From Mesotaenium endlicherianum (taxonomy: Eukaryota > Streptophyta > Zygnematophyceae > Zygnematales > Mesotaeniaceae), in NCBI GenBank assembly GCA_009602735.1, contig WELA01007798.1:1-64000 (forward strand): a stretch of DNA of 64,000 nt, written 5' to 3'. Position numbers and translations under genes: made by a program. Below are positions 1 through 9,449 of the stretch, one piece after another (the stretch's first letter is position 1; each line of letters starts with the position of its first letter). The notes beneath the pieces were generated by a model. The model ran no database searches. It was not told the DNA's origin and worked only from the letters and a program-made list of their open reading frames with translations.

Positions 1-623
1 GGCGCCTTTGACTAGTCCTCTTCACATGTGTGGCATCTGACTTGAAACGGTTGACTAGTTTGCTCCACATGTGTAAGGTCTGACTTGACGCGCCGAGACG
101 TCGCTTTTTCTATCGGGGGGGTGATGTAGTGATTTGAGTTATTATATATTGGTATGCATATATTTTAATGATTTCAAATATATTTGGAGTGGTATTGTGT
201 GGAGTCATGTGTGAATAGGTACTCTAGTAACTTGGTTCATGTCCTTTGAACCTTCCAAGGCATTTTCGAAGTTAGAGGAAAGACCTAGAAGAACTCCATG
301 TGGCAAAAGTCAGATGTGCCATTTTTAGGTCAAAAGGACATGTGTACATTATTCTAGAAAGAGGTGGCAAGTTTTGGGATGTGTTGGGTGCCAACACATC
401 AACATACACCTTCCTAGAAATTACTTATGTAGCAAGTATATAAACAAGAGCTAGAACATAGAAAGAGATGGCAGAATCACTCTTGTACTTGCCAAAATCC
501 AGAAATATATTAACTTTCAAGAAGCCATCTCTCTTTCAAGAAGCTACCACTTGTGTTCAAAGATCCTTGTCTTGAATAAAGTATTCTATTTTACTAAGTA
601 ATTTATCTATCTGTTTCACTACA
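1..623 (+). mobile_element. Ty3/gypsy copy A, 3' terminal fragment
   Basis: The first 124 bases match, in opposite orientation, the non-coding 3' end of the gypsy copies near 34030-34130 and 51490-51600, including the block with the cacatgtg and gacgtcgcttttt motifs. They end in a short G-rich polypurine tract (TCGGGGGGGTGA) directly before the LTR, as expected for plus-strand priming. The rest of the element lies outside the window. The sequence after the LTR (from 624) resembles the 3' subterminal region of the hAT at 47343-50890, so this element probably inserted into the hAT that follows. Confidence 0.8.
125..623 (+). repeat. gypsy 3' LTR (copy A), about 499 bp
   Basis: Begins TGTAGTGATTTGAG and ends GTTTCACTACA; the outer 8 bp form the inverted repeat TGTAGTGA/TCACTACA also seen at the LTRs of copies D and E. 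It is closely similar along its length to the LTR at 58139-58641. Confidence 0.85.
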
Positions 624-1141
624 GTCGACGTCCAGTAGCGACGACGTTGACATTACATGTCAATCGCACGTGTACATAAAGCACGTCATGTCAGACTGTT
701 TATTTCATTCAAAGTGACCGGTAACTTTTTCGGGCAATTTCGGATCTGCTCTCTGCCCGGATTGCGGCAACAATTTCGAAAAGTACTTTGAACTTTTTCT
801 ATTTAGGGATGTAAGCAAGCGGATTTGGACACCCACCGCCGGGTGCAGGGATAAGACACTACCCAACCAACCATGCACGTTTCTTATTACTTCGCGATCG
901 GTTATTACGTATTTAGTAGGCCAAAAACGCTTGGCGAAAGGGGAATCACGGATTTCCACAAAATGGAAGGCCCCGGGCGCCAGCCGTCGGGCTCGAACCC
1001 CCGCCACCAGTTGCCGGAAGCGACGATTTACCAATTATTCACTATATGTAGCTATGAGCCCGCATTCTTGTCCTCTATTGGAATGTCTTGTAACCGCTTT
1101 GTTTATGTACCATCTATACGACATTCAATCATGTCAAAGCT

Positions 1142-1625
1142 GGGAGGGCCGCTTAGCAAAGTTCTTTTTTGTACTTCCTAATTTATTTATTTGTTGAATT
1201 AGAACATTGAGCAGTATCATTACTTCTTAGTCGAGTACAACAAGCTTCAATGAAGAGGTATAAATATAATTCAACATCTTAGCAAGCATGTCTAACAACT
1301 AAGAAGTTCTTATAAATGCCACATTCAAGAGTGATTGAAGATAGATTAAGGATTATTTTCGTACTCTCTTTTTCTCACTAACACTGGGAGGGCCACTTAG
1401 CAGAGCATTCTTTTTGTACATTTTAACTAGCTAATTGATTCAATAAGAACACTTAGGAGTTTCATTACTTCTTGCACGAGTAAAATGAGCTTTAATGTAG
1501 AAGTATAAACATGATTCATACTCTTTGCAAGCATGCATAAGAAGTTAGAGGTAATCCATACCATGTAAGTCATTCACAAAGTACCACATTCCATGAAGAC
1601 ATATGGCACAAAAAATTGATTTCAA
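1142..1625 (-). repeat. two tandem ~240-bp units in the hAT-1 3' region
   Basis: Two diverged units start at 1142 and 1386 with GGGAGGGCCGCTTAGCAAAG and GGGAGGGCCACTTAGCAGAG, each followed by an AT-rich tail with shared blocks (gtaca, attacttctt, gcaagcatg). The same head motif occurs twice, inverted, in the 3' region of the hAT at 47343-50890 (50207 and 50434). Apart from these repeats, 624-1709 holds no gene I can see. Confidence 0.6.
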
Positions 1626-1709
1626 ATATATTCATTTTCTCAACCTCCTTTTTTTTCTTTAATATGTACATGCTACCTTTCGTACATACAAGTTAACTGA
1701 CTAACACAT

Positions 1710-2329
1710 CTAGTAACCAATCGCTCTTGGCCTTCTTCTTAGTGGAGCGGAAACACTAGGTCGCTCCTCCACCTCCTCTTCCTCCACCTCCATCCCCTCA
1801 CTCAACGAGGCATGCACGGCAAGATTGAGATCCTCCTCTTCAGATGTCTCCAAGAACTCCGCTTCTTCAACACATGGAGTCGCGCCGACACTTGGTCCAA
1901 GGAAGTCCAAACTCTTCTCCTGAAGTCTCAACATAGAATGTACGTACACTAACTTCTTTGCTCTAGTAGGGAGCAGCCTATTGCGAAGTGGACTATGAAC
2001 AAACCCGTACTCAGACCAATTTCTCTCACATGCAGCTGCTGAACCGGGTTGCGACAATATTATCATAGCAAAAAGCTGAAGATTAGGACAATGACTTCCA
2101 TATGTTTCCCACCACTTGTGAGCAGGCATCATGGTCTTGTTAGCCTTGCAAACATCATTGCCAAAAATGTCACCGCTCTGCCGGTAGAGCGCCAACTCTC
2201 GATCCACCAATGCTCGGTCAAGCACACTTCCTCCAACAAGGGTATTCCGTACGTCGGACCAATCGGTTAGTAGACGCTTCTCAATTGCCCAAGACTCATG
2301 GTCTTGGAACTCGGGGTCCAAATAGTAGC
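1710..2329 (-). pseudogene. hAT transposase, C-terminal dimerisation exon
   Basis: This exon encodes the C-terminal part of the hAT-1 transposase. It begins after a good splice acceptor (TTTGACTACAG, AG at 2331-2330) and reads GYYLDPEFQ, the usual entry into the hAT C-terminal region. It then carries the dimerisation motif: WWETYG, followed by LSQPGSAAACERNWS, and HSPLRNRL with a KLVYVHSMLRL helix. The tail is strongly acidic (runs of E) and ends RRRPRAIGY before the stop. In this family the domain mediates transposase multimerisation and supplies the last catalytic acidic residue. The exon itself is open, but the upstream exon has an in-frame stop and no clear GT donor, so I score the gene as broken. 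Confidence 0.75.
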
Positions 2330-2566
2330 CTGTAGTCAAACAAAGTCAAGAAGTAAACTTAGTATATGACAACACAATGCACTTCACAAAAGAGAGAGCA
2401 ATAACAATAGCAAGCACAAAAACAAAAACAATGACCAGCACACGATAACAAGCATGCAAGAGAACGCCAGCCGCCAAGCAAAAAAGTGAGCAACATCAAA
2501 ATAGCAGGTAGCAGAATGCAGGGGGCTGTGAAGCTGCTCCCAGCGAGCCTTCACGTCCTTCTCAAC

Positions 2567-4071
2567 TTAGGTTATTTGTGCTGATTTGAGTCCTACAATC
2601 TCATGCACATGCTCTTTAATGGCACTCATGCGAGCCCAAATTTTCCCAAGAGAAGGTTGTGGAGAGTCGACTAGTCGAAGGAGAACTACAATCGGCTCAC
2701 ACACGGCTACCCATACCTTCACTCGCTCCCAAAGTTCATCGTCGCGAACTAGGTCTCTAATCTCCGTAGCCTCACCTACACAACCGTTCTTTGCCGCCCA
2801 CTCGAGCCATCTTCTGTCAGACACCATAGCTTGTAAGGTATCCCTCACAACAATGAGTCGTTGCAAGCAAAGGAAGTTACTAGCAAACCTCGTGGGTCCT
2901 GGCTTCAACAACTCTAGTTTATTCTCAAGCCTTGCCCCATGCTCACGGTAAAGAGCGTGAGGCATGTGGTGGTTTGCAACAAACTGGACCAAGTGCTTGA
3001 AGCTATCGATTATGCCCTCTAGCTCTTTTACTTTTCCTATGTCTTTCAACAGCAGGTCCAAAATGTGAGCAGCACAAGGCGTCCAATATATATGCGGGTG
3101 CTTCTCACGAACCACATTACAACCAGCTACAATGTTAGCTGCAGAGTCTGTGCAAAGTTGTACGACATGATCGGCCCCTATTTTCTCCACGGCCGCAAGC
3201 AGGTGGCTACCAATGTACTCACCCGTTTTCCTTTCACCCTCAGTGTTGATAGCATCCATGAACATTTCAGTGCCTCCCACAACCATAAGCACGTTAAGAA
3301 GAGGGTGCCCACATGGATCGGTCCACCCATCTGCTACAATGCTACAACCCATCTGTGGTAGTCCCTTTTTTTGTTTCTTCTCCCAAGCCTCTATCTTCGA
3401 CACCTCTTTATCTAGTAGGGTACTTCCGAGAGGCTTATCCTTCATCGGGACATACACTAGACCCGTTTCTAAGGTGTACTTACTGACAGCAACCAACATG
3501 TCCCTAAAGAAGTCACTGCGAGCAACATTGAATGAGCAACCAGTGCCATAGAAGAAACGGGCGACAGTCTCATGAACAGCATCAGCATTCATCTTCTGCA
3601 ACATGTCACTTATAGAGGTTTGCCCTGACTCCCTGCCTAAGGAGGGGGACTCTCCAGCACTTGCACAACCCCATTCATGCACGCGCTTTCGTGCAGCTTG
3701 TATGACACTCTTCCTACGTCGCGTTCCTAATAAAGAATTAGCCATACCGTTGCTACGGCTAATCATGAGATCTAGAACTTCATCGGGAACATCCTCACAC
3801 TGACTAACATCCTTACAGCCTCCTGTGAAATGGCCACGAATCCGCGTGACTCCACCGGTAAACTCCCTGGGGCAGTAGTTGCACTTCACCTTCGGATATG
3901 AATTCTTGGACTTGGCTTCCACAACGATGGTCACATGGCCCCACTCTGGACCAGACCTTGCAGCAACTGCCCTAGGGGGAAGACGAGCGGTTAAAGCTGC
4001 AGTGGACGCCCTCATTCCACCAAGCGTTGCTCCAGACGAAGTGCATGGTTGAGACATGATGCGCGTGAAAC
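2567..4071 (-). pseudogene. hAT transposase, BED-finger and catalytic-core exon
   Basis: This is the main exon of the hAT-1 transposase, a nuclear DNA-binding enzyme that cuts and joins the element ends. It opens after an acceptor (TTATTGCAG, AG at 4073-4072), and I choose the ATG at 4057 (MSQPCTSS) because the upstream codons lie in the intron. Counted from there, a BED-type zinc finger has C59, C62, H76 and C81. Further on come SIVADGWTD, QLCTDSAAN and WTPCAAHILDLLLKDI, the DUF659-like hAT catalytic region with its first acidic residues. A TAA at 2567-2569 (after AQIT) interrupts a frame that continues with WEQLHSPLHSA, which normally precedes the GYYLDPEF exon, so one CAA-to-TAA type change is likely. 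A functional source copy elsewhere in the genome is possible. Confidence 0.8.
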
Positions 4072-4129
4072 CTGCAATAATGAAGTACAGTAACAACTTG
4101 TAAGAGACATAACAAGATGCCATTCAAAT

Positions 4130-5300
4130 GCCATTTAAACAAGCAAAAACACAACAATAGGCAAACAAGAGAGCAGGCAATCCCAACAAAAGCACGGGCT
4201 GGCCGCCAGCCCCAACAGCAGCAAGCAAGGGGCTGGCAGCCAGCCCCGACAAGAGCACGCATGAGGTTGGCCGCCAACCCCGACACAAGCAAGCAGGACA
4301 ACAGCCAGCCCCAACTAAGACCCTAAAACAGCAAGCAAGCCCGCCCTGACTAAACCCTAAAATAGCAAGCACGGGCTGGCCGCCAGCCCCAACAGCAGCA
4401 AGCAAGGGGCTGGCAGCCAACCCCGACAAGATCACGCACGGGGTTGGCCGCCAGCCCCCACACGAGCAAGCACGACAACACCCAGCCTCAACTAAGACCC
4501 TAAAACAGCAAGCAAGCCCGCCCCGACTAAACCCTAAACAGCAAGCACGCGCAGGCCTCCAGCCCCAACAGCAGCAAGCAAGGGGCTGGCAGCCAGCCCC
4601 AACAAGAGCAAGCACGGGGCTGGCAGCCAGCCCCAACAAGAGCACGCATGAGATTGGCCGCCAGCCCCGACACAAGCAAGCAGGACAACAGCCAGCCCCA
4701 ACTAAGACCCTAAAACAGCAAGCAAGCCCGCCCCGACTAAACCCTAAACAGCAAGCACGCGCAGGCCTCCAGCCCCAACAGCAGCAAGCAAGGGGCTGGC
4801 AGCCAGCCCCAACAAGAGCAAGCACGGGGCTGGCAGCCAGCCCCGACAAGACCACGCATGAGGTTGGCCGCCAGCCCCGACACGAGCAAGCACGACAACA
4901 CCCAGCCTCAACTAAGTCCCTAAAACAGCAAGCAAGCCCGCCTCGACTAAACCCTAAAACAGCAAGCCAGCCCGCCCCGACTAAAACCCTAAGAGAGCAA
5001 GCAAGGGGCTGACAACCAGCCTCGACAAAACTCAAAAGCAAGTCCGGGGCTAACAGCCAGCCCCGACAAAACTAAGCAAGGCGCTGGCAGCCCGCCCCCA
5101 CTAAAATCCTAAACAGCAAGCAAAGGCAAACCAGCCCGCCCTGACTGTAACCCTAAGACAACAGGCAAGGGACTGGCAGCCAGCCCTGACAAAAGCAAGC
5201 AAGGGGCTGACAACCAGCCCCGACAAGACTCAACAGCAAGCTCGGGGCTAACAGCCAGCCCCACAAAATCAAGCAAGGGGCTAGCAGCTCGCCCTGACAA
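4130..5300 (-). repeat. GC-rich minisatellite, proximal array, with ~185-215 bp higher-order units
   Basis: Units of about 35-45 bp carry variants of GGGGCTGGCAGCCAGCCCC separated by short linkers such as aacagcagcaagcaa. A higher-order unit containing aactaagaccctaaaacagcaagcaag recurs near 4310, 4490, 4697 and 4911. Each higher-order unit includes AAACCCTAAA or a close variant, which matches the plant telo-box. The array lies in the large upstream intron of the hAT-1 transposase gene. Long open frames across it arise from the repeat and are not genes. Confidence 0.85.
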
Positions 5301-5451
5301 GAGCATGCAAGGGGCTGCTGCAGCAAAGCAGCAGCCAGCCCGCCCTGACCAGAGCATGCAAGGGGCGGCTGCAGCACAAAAGACAGACTGCCCCGACCAA
5401 AGCAAGAGAAAAATACGCAAGGGAGGGAGACGCAGGGGAAGGGGGGGGGAC

Positions 5452-5525
5452 CTGAAACACTTGTTGGAGATTGGCTGCGTGTGGATTGGCGCAAGGCCTG
5501 CCGACTCGCTCGTTTTGAACTTGGG
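5452..5525 (-). other. exon-like island 4 inside the minisatellite
   Basis: On the minus strand, 74 nt bounded by a pyrimidine-rich acceptor ending TGTGAAGCAG (AG at 5527-5526) and a donor CAG|GTCC (GT at 5451-5450). Its start (CCCAAGTTCAAAACGAGCGAG) resembles the start of the island at 6259, as if an exon had been duplicated along with its flanking array. Splicing is inferred only from the junction sequences. Confidence 0.4.
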
Positions 5526-5589
5526 CTGCTTCACACATAAGAGAAGGGACAATGTACACACATGTAAGATAGACAACAGCACACCAGCA

Positions 5590-6130
5590 AGAGCACGGTG
5601 CTGCAGCCAGACAGCCCCAACCAAAACAAGCAAGGGGCAACTGTAGCACAGCAGCAGCCAGACAGCATGCCAGACAGCCCCACTCAAAAAAGCAAGGGGC
5701 GCGCGGACGCCACTACCAGTAAGAACAGGGCAAAGAGGGAGAAAGGAGATAGGGAAGGGCATGGCACCTGATGCGCGTGTCGGAAGACGTGTGTGCACCA
5801 ATGAGGGGTGAGTCTGGTAGCTTCTTTTTCACGCCTTCCTCACTGATACAAGACACACAAAAGGGCATAGGGTCGTCAAAACAGCAGCAGCAATCCCAAT
5901 CAAGCAAGCAAGGGGCGAGCTGCTGCAGCACCACAGCAGCCAGACAGCATGCACCAGACAGCATGCAAAGGGCGGCTGCTGCAGCCAGACAGCAGGGCGG
6001 CAGCCAGCCCCACCAACAGCAAATAAGGGGCTGGCAGCCAGTCCCAACACAAGCAAGCAAGGGGCTGGCAGCCAGCCCCCACAGAAGAAAGCAAGGGGCT
6101 GGCAGCCAGCCCCGACCACAGCAAACAAGG
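5590..6130 (-). repeat. GC-rich minisatellite, middle array
   Basis: Irregular copies of the GGGGCTGGCAGCCAGCCCC unit are mixed with CAGCAG-rich stretches (cagcagcagccag). The block is less regular than the distal array and is interrupted by the island at 5842-5768. Confidence 0.7.
5768..5842 (-). other. exon-like island 3 inside the minisatellite
   Basis: 75 nt on the minus strand between an acceptor TTGTGTGTCTTGTATCAG (AG at 5844-5843) and a donor CATCAG|GTGCC (GT at 5767-5766). Like the other islands it ends ...CAG|GTGC. Function unknown. Confidence 0.4.
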
Positions 6131-6172
6131 GGCACGAGAGAGAACGGGAAAGAGGAAGGAGGATTAAGGCAC

Positions 6173-6259
6173 CTGTCCACGTGTCAATGTCGCTCACGCG
6201 TCAATGGGCACACGTGGGGTAGGCACAAGGGGGGTCTACTCGCTCCTTATTGTCTTGCC
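6173..6259 (-). other. exon-like island 2 inside the minisatellite
   Basis: 87 nt on the minus strand between an acceptor TTTTGTGAAGCAG (AG at 6261-6260) and a donor GGACAG|GTGCC (GT at 6172-6171). It contains CACGTG-type boxes. The 5' part resembles the island at 5525. The flanking 6260-6500 is unique sequence with no other feature seen. Confidence 0.4.
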
Positions 6260-6509
6260 CTGCTTCACAAAAGACAAAAAAGGAGACAAAGCTGTAAAAA
6301 GATGCAACAGACAGCTAGCCCTAATCTACAGGACACAAACACGCAAGCACGAGGGAGAAAGTTCACAATCAGCAGAACAACAAATGTGCAATGGGTGCAC
6401 AAAAACAGCAGCCGAGTTAGAAAAGGAAGGAAGCAAGAATGAACAACACAGGCACAGCAGGTTGCAGATAGAGCTGGTGCAAATGTGGACTAAAATCTCA
6501 AAATTGTAA

Positions 6510-8750
6510 CCAAGGGGATGCCAGCCAGCCCCGTGAAAACCGAGCAAGGGGTTGGCAGCCCACCCCCACTAAAACCCTGAAACAGCAAGCAAGGGGCTAC
6601 CTGCCAGCCTCGACAGAAGCAAGCAAAGGGGCACAACAGCAGCCAGCCCCAATAAAAACCCTGACTTAACGAGCAAGAGGCTGGCAGCCCACCCCGACTT
6701 AAACACATTGCAAGCGAGGGGCTGGCAGCCAACCTCGACAAAAGCAAGCAAGGGGCACAACAATAGCCAGCCCCGACTAAAACCCTAAACCAACAAGAGG
6801 GGCTGGCAACCAGCCCCAACACAAGCAAGCAAGGGGCTGGCAGCTAGCACCCCAAAAAGCAAGCAAGGGGCTGGCAGCCAGCCCCGACACAAGGAAGCAA
6901 GGGGCTGGTTGCCAGCCCCCTCAAAAGCACGCAAGGGGCTGGCAGCTAGCCCCCCTAGGAGCAAGCAAGGGGTTGGTCGCCAGCCCCCAAAAAAGCAAGC
7001 AAGGGGCTGGCAGCCAGCCCCGACACAAGGAAGCAAGGGGCTGGTTGCCAGCCCCGACAAAAGCACGCAAGGGGCTGGCAGCCAGCCCCCCTAAGATCAA
7101 GCAAGGGGCTGGTTGCCAGCCCCAACACAAGCAATGAAGGGGCTGGTTGCCAGCCCCGACACAATGAAGCAAGGGGCTGGCTGCCAGCCCTGACACGGGC
7201 AAGCAAGGGGCTGGCAGCCAGCCCCGACACAGGGAAGCAAGGGGCTGGCAGCCAGCCCCGGCAAAAGTACACAAGGGGCAGGAAGCCAGCCCCCCTAAGA
7301 GCAAGCAAGGGGCTGGTTGCCAGCCCCAACAAAAGTACACAAGGGGCAGGCAGCCAGCCCCCCTAAGAGCAAGCAAGGGGCTGGTTGCCAGCCCCAACAC
7401 AAGCAATGAAGGGGCTGGTTGCCAGCCCGACACAATGAAGCAAGGGGCTGGCTGCCAGCCCCGACACAGGCAAGCAAGGGGCTGGTTGCCAGCCCCGACA
7501 AAAGCACGCAAGGGGCTGGCAGCCAGCCCCCCTAAGATCAAGCAAGGGGCTGGTTGCCAGCCCCAACACAAGCAATGAAGGGGCTGGTTGCCAGCCCCGA
7601 CACAATGAAGCAAGGGGCTGGCTGCCAGCCCCGACACAGGCAAGCAAGGGGCTGGTTGCCAGCCCCGACAAAAGCACGCAAGGGGCTGGCAGCCAGCCCC
7701 CCTAAGATCAAGCAAGGGGCTGGTTGCCAGCCCCAACACAAGCAATGAAGGGGCTGGTTGCCAGCCCCGACACAATGAAGCAAGGGGCTGGCTGCCAGCC
7801 CCGACACAGGCAAGCAAGGGGCTGGTTGCCAGCCCCGACAAAAGCACGCAAGGGGCTGGCAGCCAGCCCCCCTAAGATCAAGCAAGGGGCTGGCAGCTAG
7901 CACCCCAAAAAGCAAGCAAGGGGCTGGCAGCCAGCCCCGACACAAGGAAGCAAGGGGCTGGTTGCCAGCCCCCACAAAAGCACGCAAGGGGCTGGCAGCC
8001 AGCCCCCCTAAGATCAAGCAAGGGGCTGGTTGCCAGCCCCAACACAAGCAATGAAGGGGCTGGTTGCCAGCCCCGACACAATGAAGCAAGGGGCTGGCTG
8101 CCAGCCCCGACACAGGCAAGCAAGGGGCTGGTTGCCAGCCCCGACAAAAGTACACAAGGGGCAGGCAGCCAGCCCCCCTAAGAGCAAGCAAGGGGCTGGT
8201 TGCCAGCCCCCCAAAAAGCATGCAAGGGGCTGGCAGCCAGTCCCGACACAAGCAATGAAGGGGCTAGTTGGCAGCCCCAACACAATGAAGCAAGGGGCTA
8301 GCAGCCAGCCCGAACACAAAAAAGCAAGGGGCTGGTTGCCAGCCCCCCAAAAAGCAAACAAGGGGCTGGCAGCCAGCCCCGACACAAGCAAGCAAGGGGC
8401 TGGTTGCCAGCCCCGACAAAAGTACACAAGGGGCTGGCAGCCAGCCCCCCTAAGAGCAAGCAAGGGGCTGGTTGCCAGCCCCCCAAAAAGCATGCAAGGG
8501 GCTGGCAGCCAGTCCCGACACAAGCAATGAAGGGGCTAGTTGGCAGCCCCAACACAATGAAGCAAGGGGCTAGCAGCCAGCCCCGACACAGGCAAGCAAG
8601 GGGCTGGCTGCCAGCCCCAACACAAAAAAGCAAGGGGCTGGTTGCCAGCTCCCCAAAAAGCAAACAAGGGGCTGGCAGCCAGCCCCGACACAAGCAAGCA
8701 AGGGGCTGGCAGCCAGCCCCGACAATAGCAAGCAAGGGGCTGGTCGCAAA
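6510..8750 (-). repeat. hairpin minisatellite, main array (~37-bp units)
   Basis: Roughly sixty head-to-tail units of about 35-39 bp. Nearly every unit contains a 19-mer with 8-bp perfect palindromic arms, GGGGCTGG-CAG-CCAGCCCC or GGGGCTGG-TTG-CCAGCCCC, joined by A-rich linkers such as gacacaagcaagcaa. The two centres (CAG and TTG) alternate in runs, and a higher-order block of about 185 bp recurs almost identically near 7370-7880. Unit counts are by eye. Translations in several frames give long repetitive ORFs that I do not treat as genes. Confidence 0.9.
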
Positions 8751-8774
8751 GAGGGCAAGAGGGGATGGACGCAC

Positions 8775-8901
8775 CTGAGAGATGTTGGTGGTGAGGCGCG
8801 TGAGCGTGAAGACGGCGCCACCTTGTAGTACAGAACGGGCTTGAATCACGCCGTCCACTCCAGCTTCGGCCCGTCCGCTGCTGGCCTGGATGTGTTACAG
8901 C
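8775..8901 (-). other. hAT-1 upstream exon (island 1)
   Basis: 127 nt on the minus strand between an acceptor CATTCCTCAG (AG at 8903-8902) and a donor TCTCAG|GTGCGT (GT at 8774-8773). One frame contains an ATG followed by DGVIQARSVLQGG and TLTRLTTNISQ up to the donor. It is separated from the preceding exon by only 51 nt. It may be 5' UTR or an N-terminal coding exon of the hAT-1 transposase gene. Confidence 0.45.
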
Positions 8902-8952
8902 CTGAGGAATGCAAGGCAACAAGGTCCTAAATGCGGAAGTAAGAAAACTTAC

Positions 8953-9200
8953 GATGAATATCAGGTGCGAAATGCAAAGAAAGGCGCTAGAAGTCTCTTG
9001 AGTAGGCTCCGCGAAATTGGCCAAAAGGATTGTAGCTTGTAAGATGGGCAGCAACTCAAGCAGATGCACGTTGGAGGCGAAAATTGAAATGGCTGGTGGC
9101 CAAAATATTGGTGAAAAGGCTAGTGACTTTTTTTTAGTTCCCGCCGTTGCTCCACAAACCTGTCAAGATGCACTTGGTAGTTTGAATCCCGTCGATCGAC
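8953..9200 (-). other. hAT-1 first exon (5' end uncertain)
   Basis: The minus-strand sequence runs into a canonical donor, TATTCATC|GTAAGT (GT at 8952-8951). The upstream limit is not visible; transcription should start between here and the terminal inverted repeat at 9379. A block containing ccaatattttgg is shared with the 47 kb hAT (about 47628). Confidence 0.35.
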
Positions 9201-9379
9201 GATGTTTGCAAAGTCACGAGTGAAACAGAGCGTGCGGTGGCGGACGTGAAGGTGTCAAAACGTTGCTGGGCGGCACGCACGAATAAAAAGTTAATCGTAC
9301 GCTTAGTACGAGCGTACCGACGCAGTACGCTTATTTAAGCGTACGAAGGTTGGCCAATACGGCGTACGGCGTAACCCTG
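9190..9379 (-). promoter_or_regulatory. hAT-1 5' terminal and subterminal region
   Basis: Contains the terminal inverted repeat (9361-9379), the 20-nt palindrome GTACGCTTATTTAAGCGTAC at 9325-9344 and the 12-nt palindrome CGTCGATCGACG at 9190-9201, plus several extra GTACG pentamers. The element at 47343 has the same palindromes at the same distances from its end (47378-47397 and 47520-47531). In hAT transposons such subterminal repeats are usually transposase binding sites, and this side should also hold the promoter. Confidence 0.55.
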
Positions 9380-9449
9380 AAGTGTCATCCTTTTCCCTCA
9401 TTGCTTGCAAATTGATTATCTTGTCTCGCGTCCAGGTAGCAATATTTTC

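Larger units (their letters stand above)
624..9379 (-). mobile_element. large hAT-superfamily transposon (hAT-1), 3' end cut by gypsy A
   Basis: The right end (9361-9379) reads inward as CAGGGTTACGCCGTACGCC, matching the left end of the element at 47343, and the first 200 bp are clearly homologous to that element's first 200 bp. Inside, on the minus strand, are transposase exons with a BED finger and a hAT dimerisation domain. The other terminal inverted repeat is not present: the region from 624 resembles the 3' subterminal DNA of the 47 kb element but is cut by the gypsy LTR, so the true left end is beyond the window or lost. At more than 8.7 kb it is long for a hAT; most of the excess is minisatellite. 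Confidence 0.75.

Noticed and set aside
6510-8750. CRISPR-like array (palindromic repeats with short intervening segments)
   Set aside because: The linkers are repeated, not unique, the locus is eukaryotic, and no Cas gene is present. It is a minisatellite.
4124-8858. Long repetitive open frames (for example 305 and 308 codons) in several frames of the minisatellite
   Set aside because: They occur in overlapping frames on both strands because the unit lacks stops, and their translations are low-complexity. No coding evidence.
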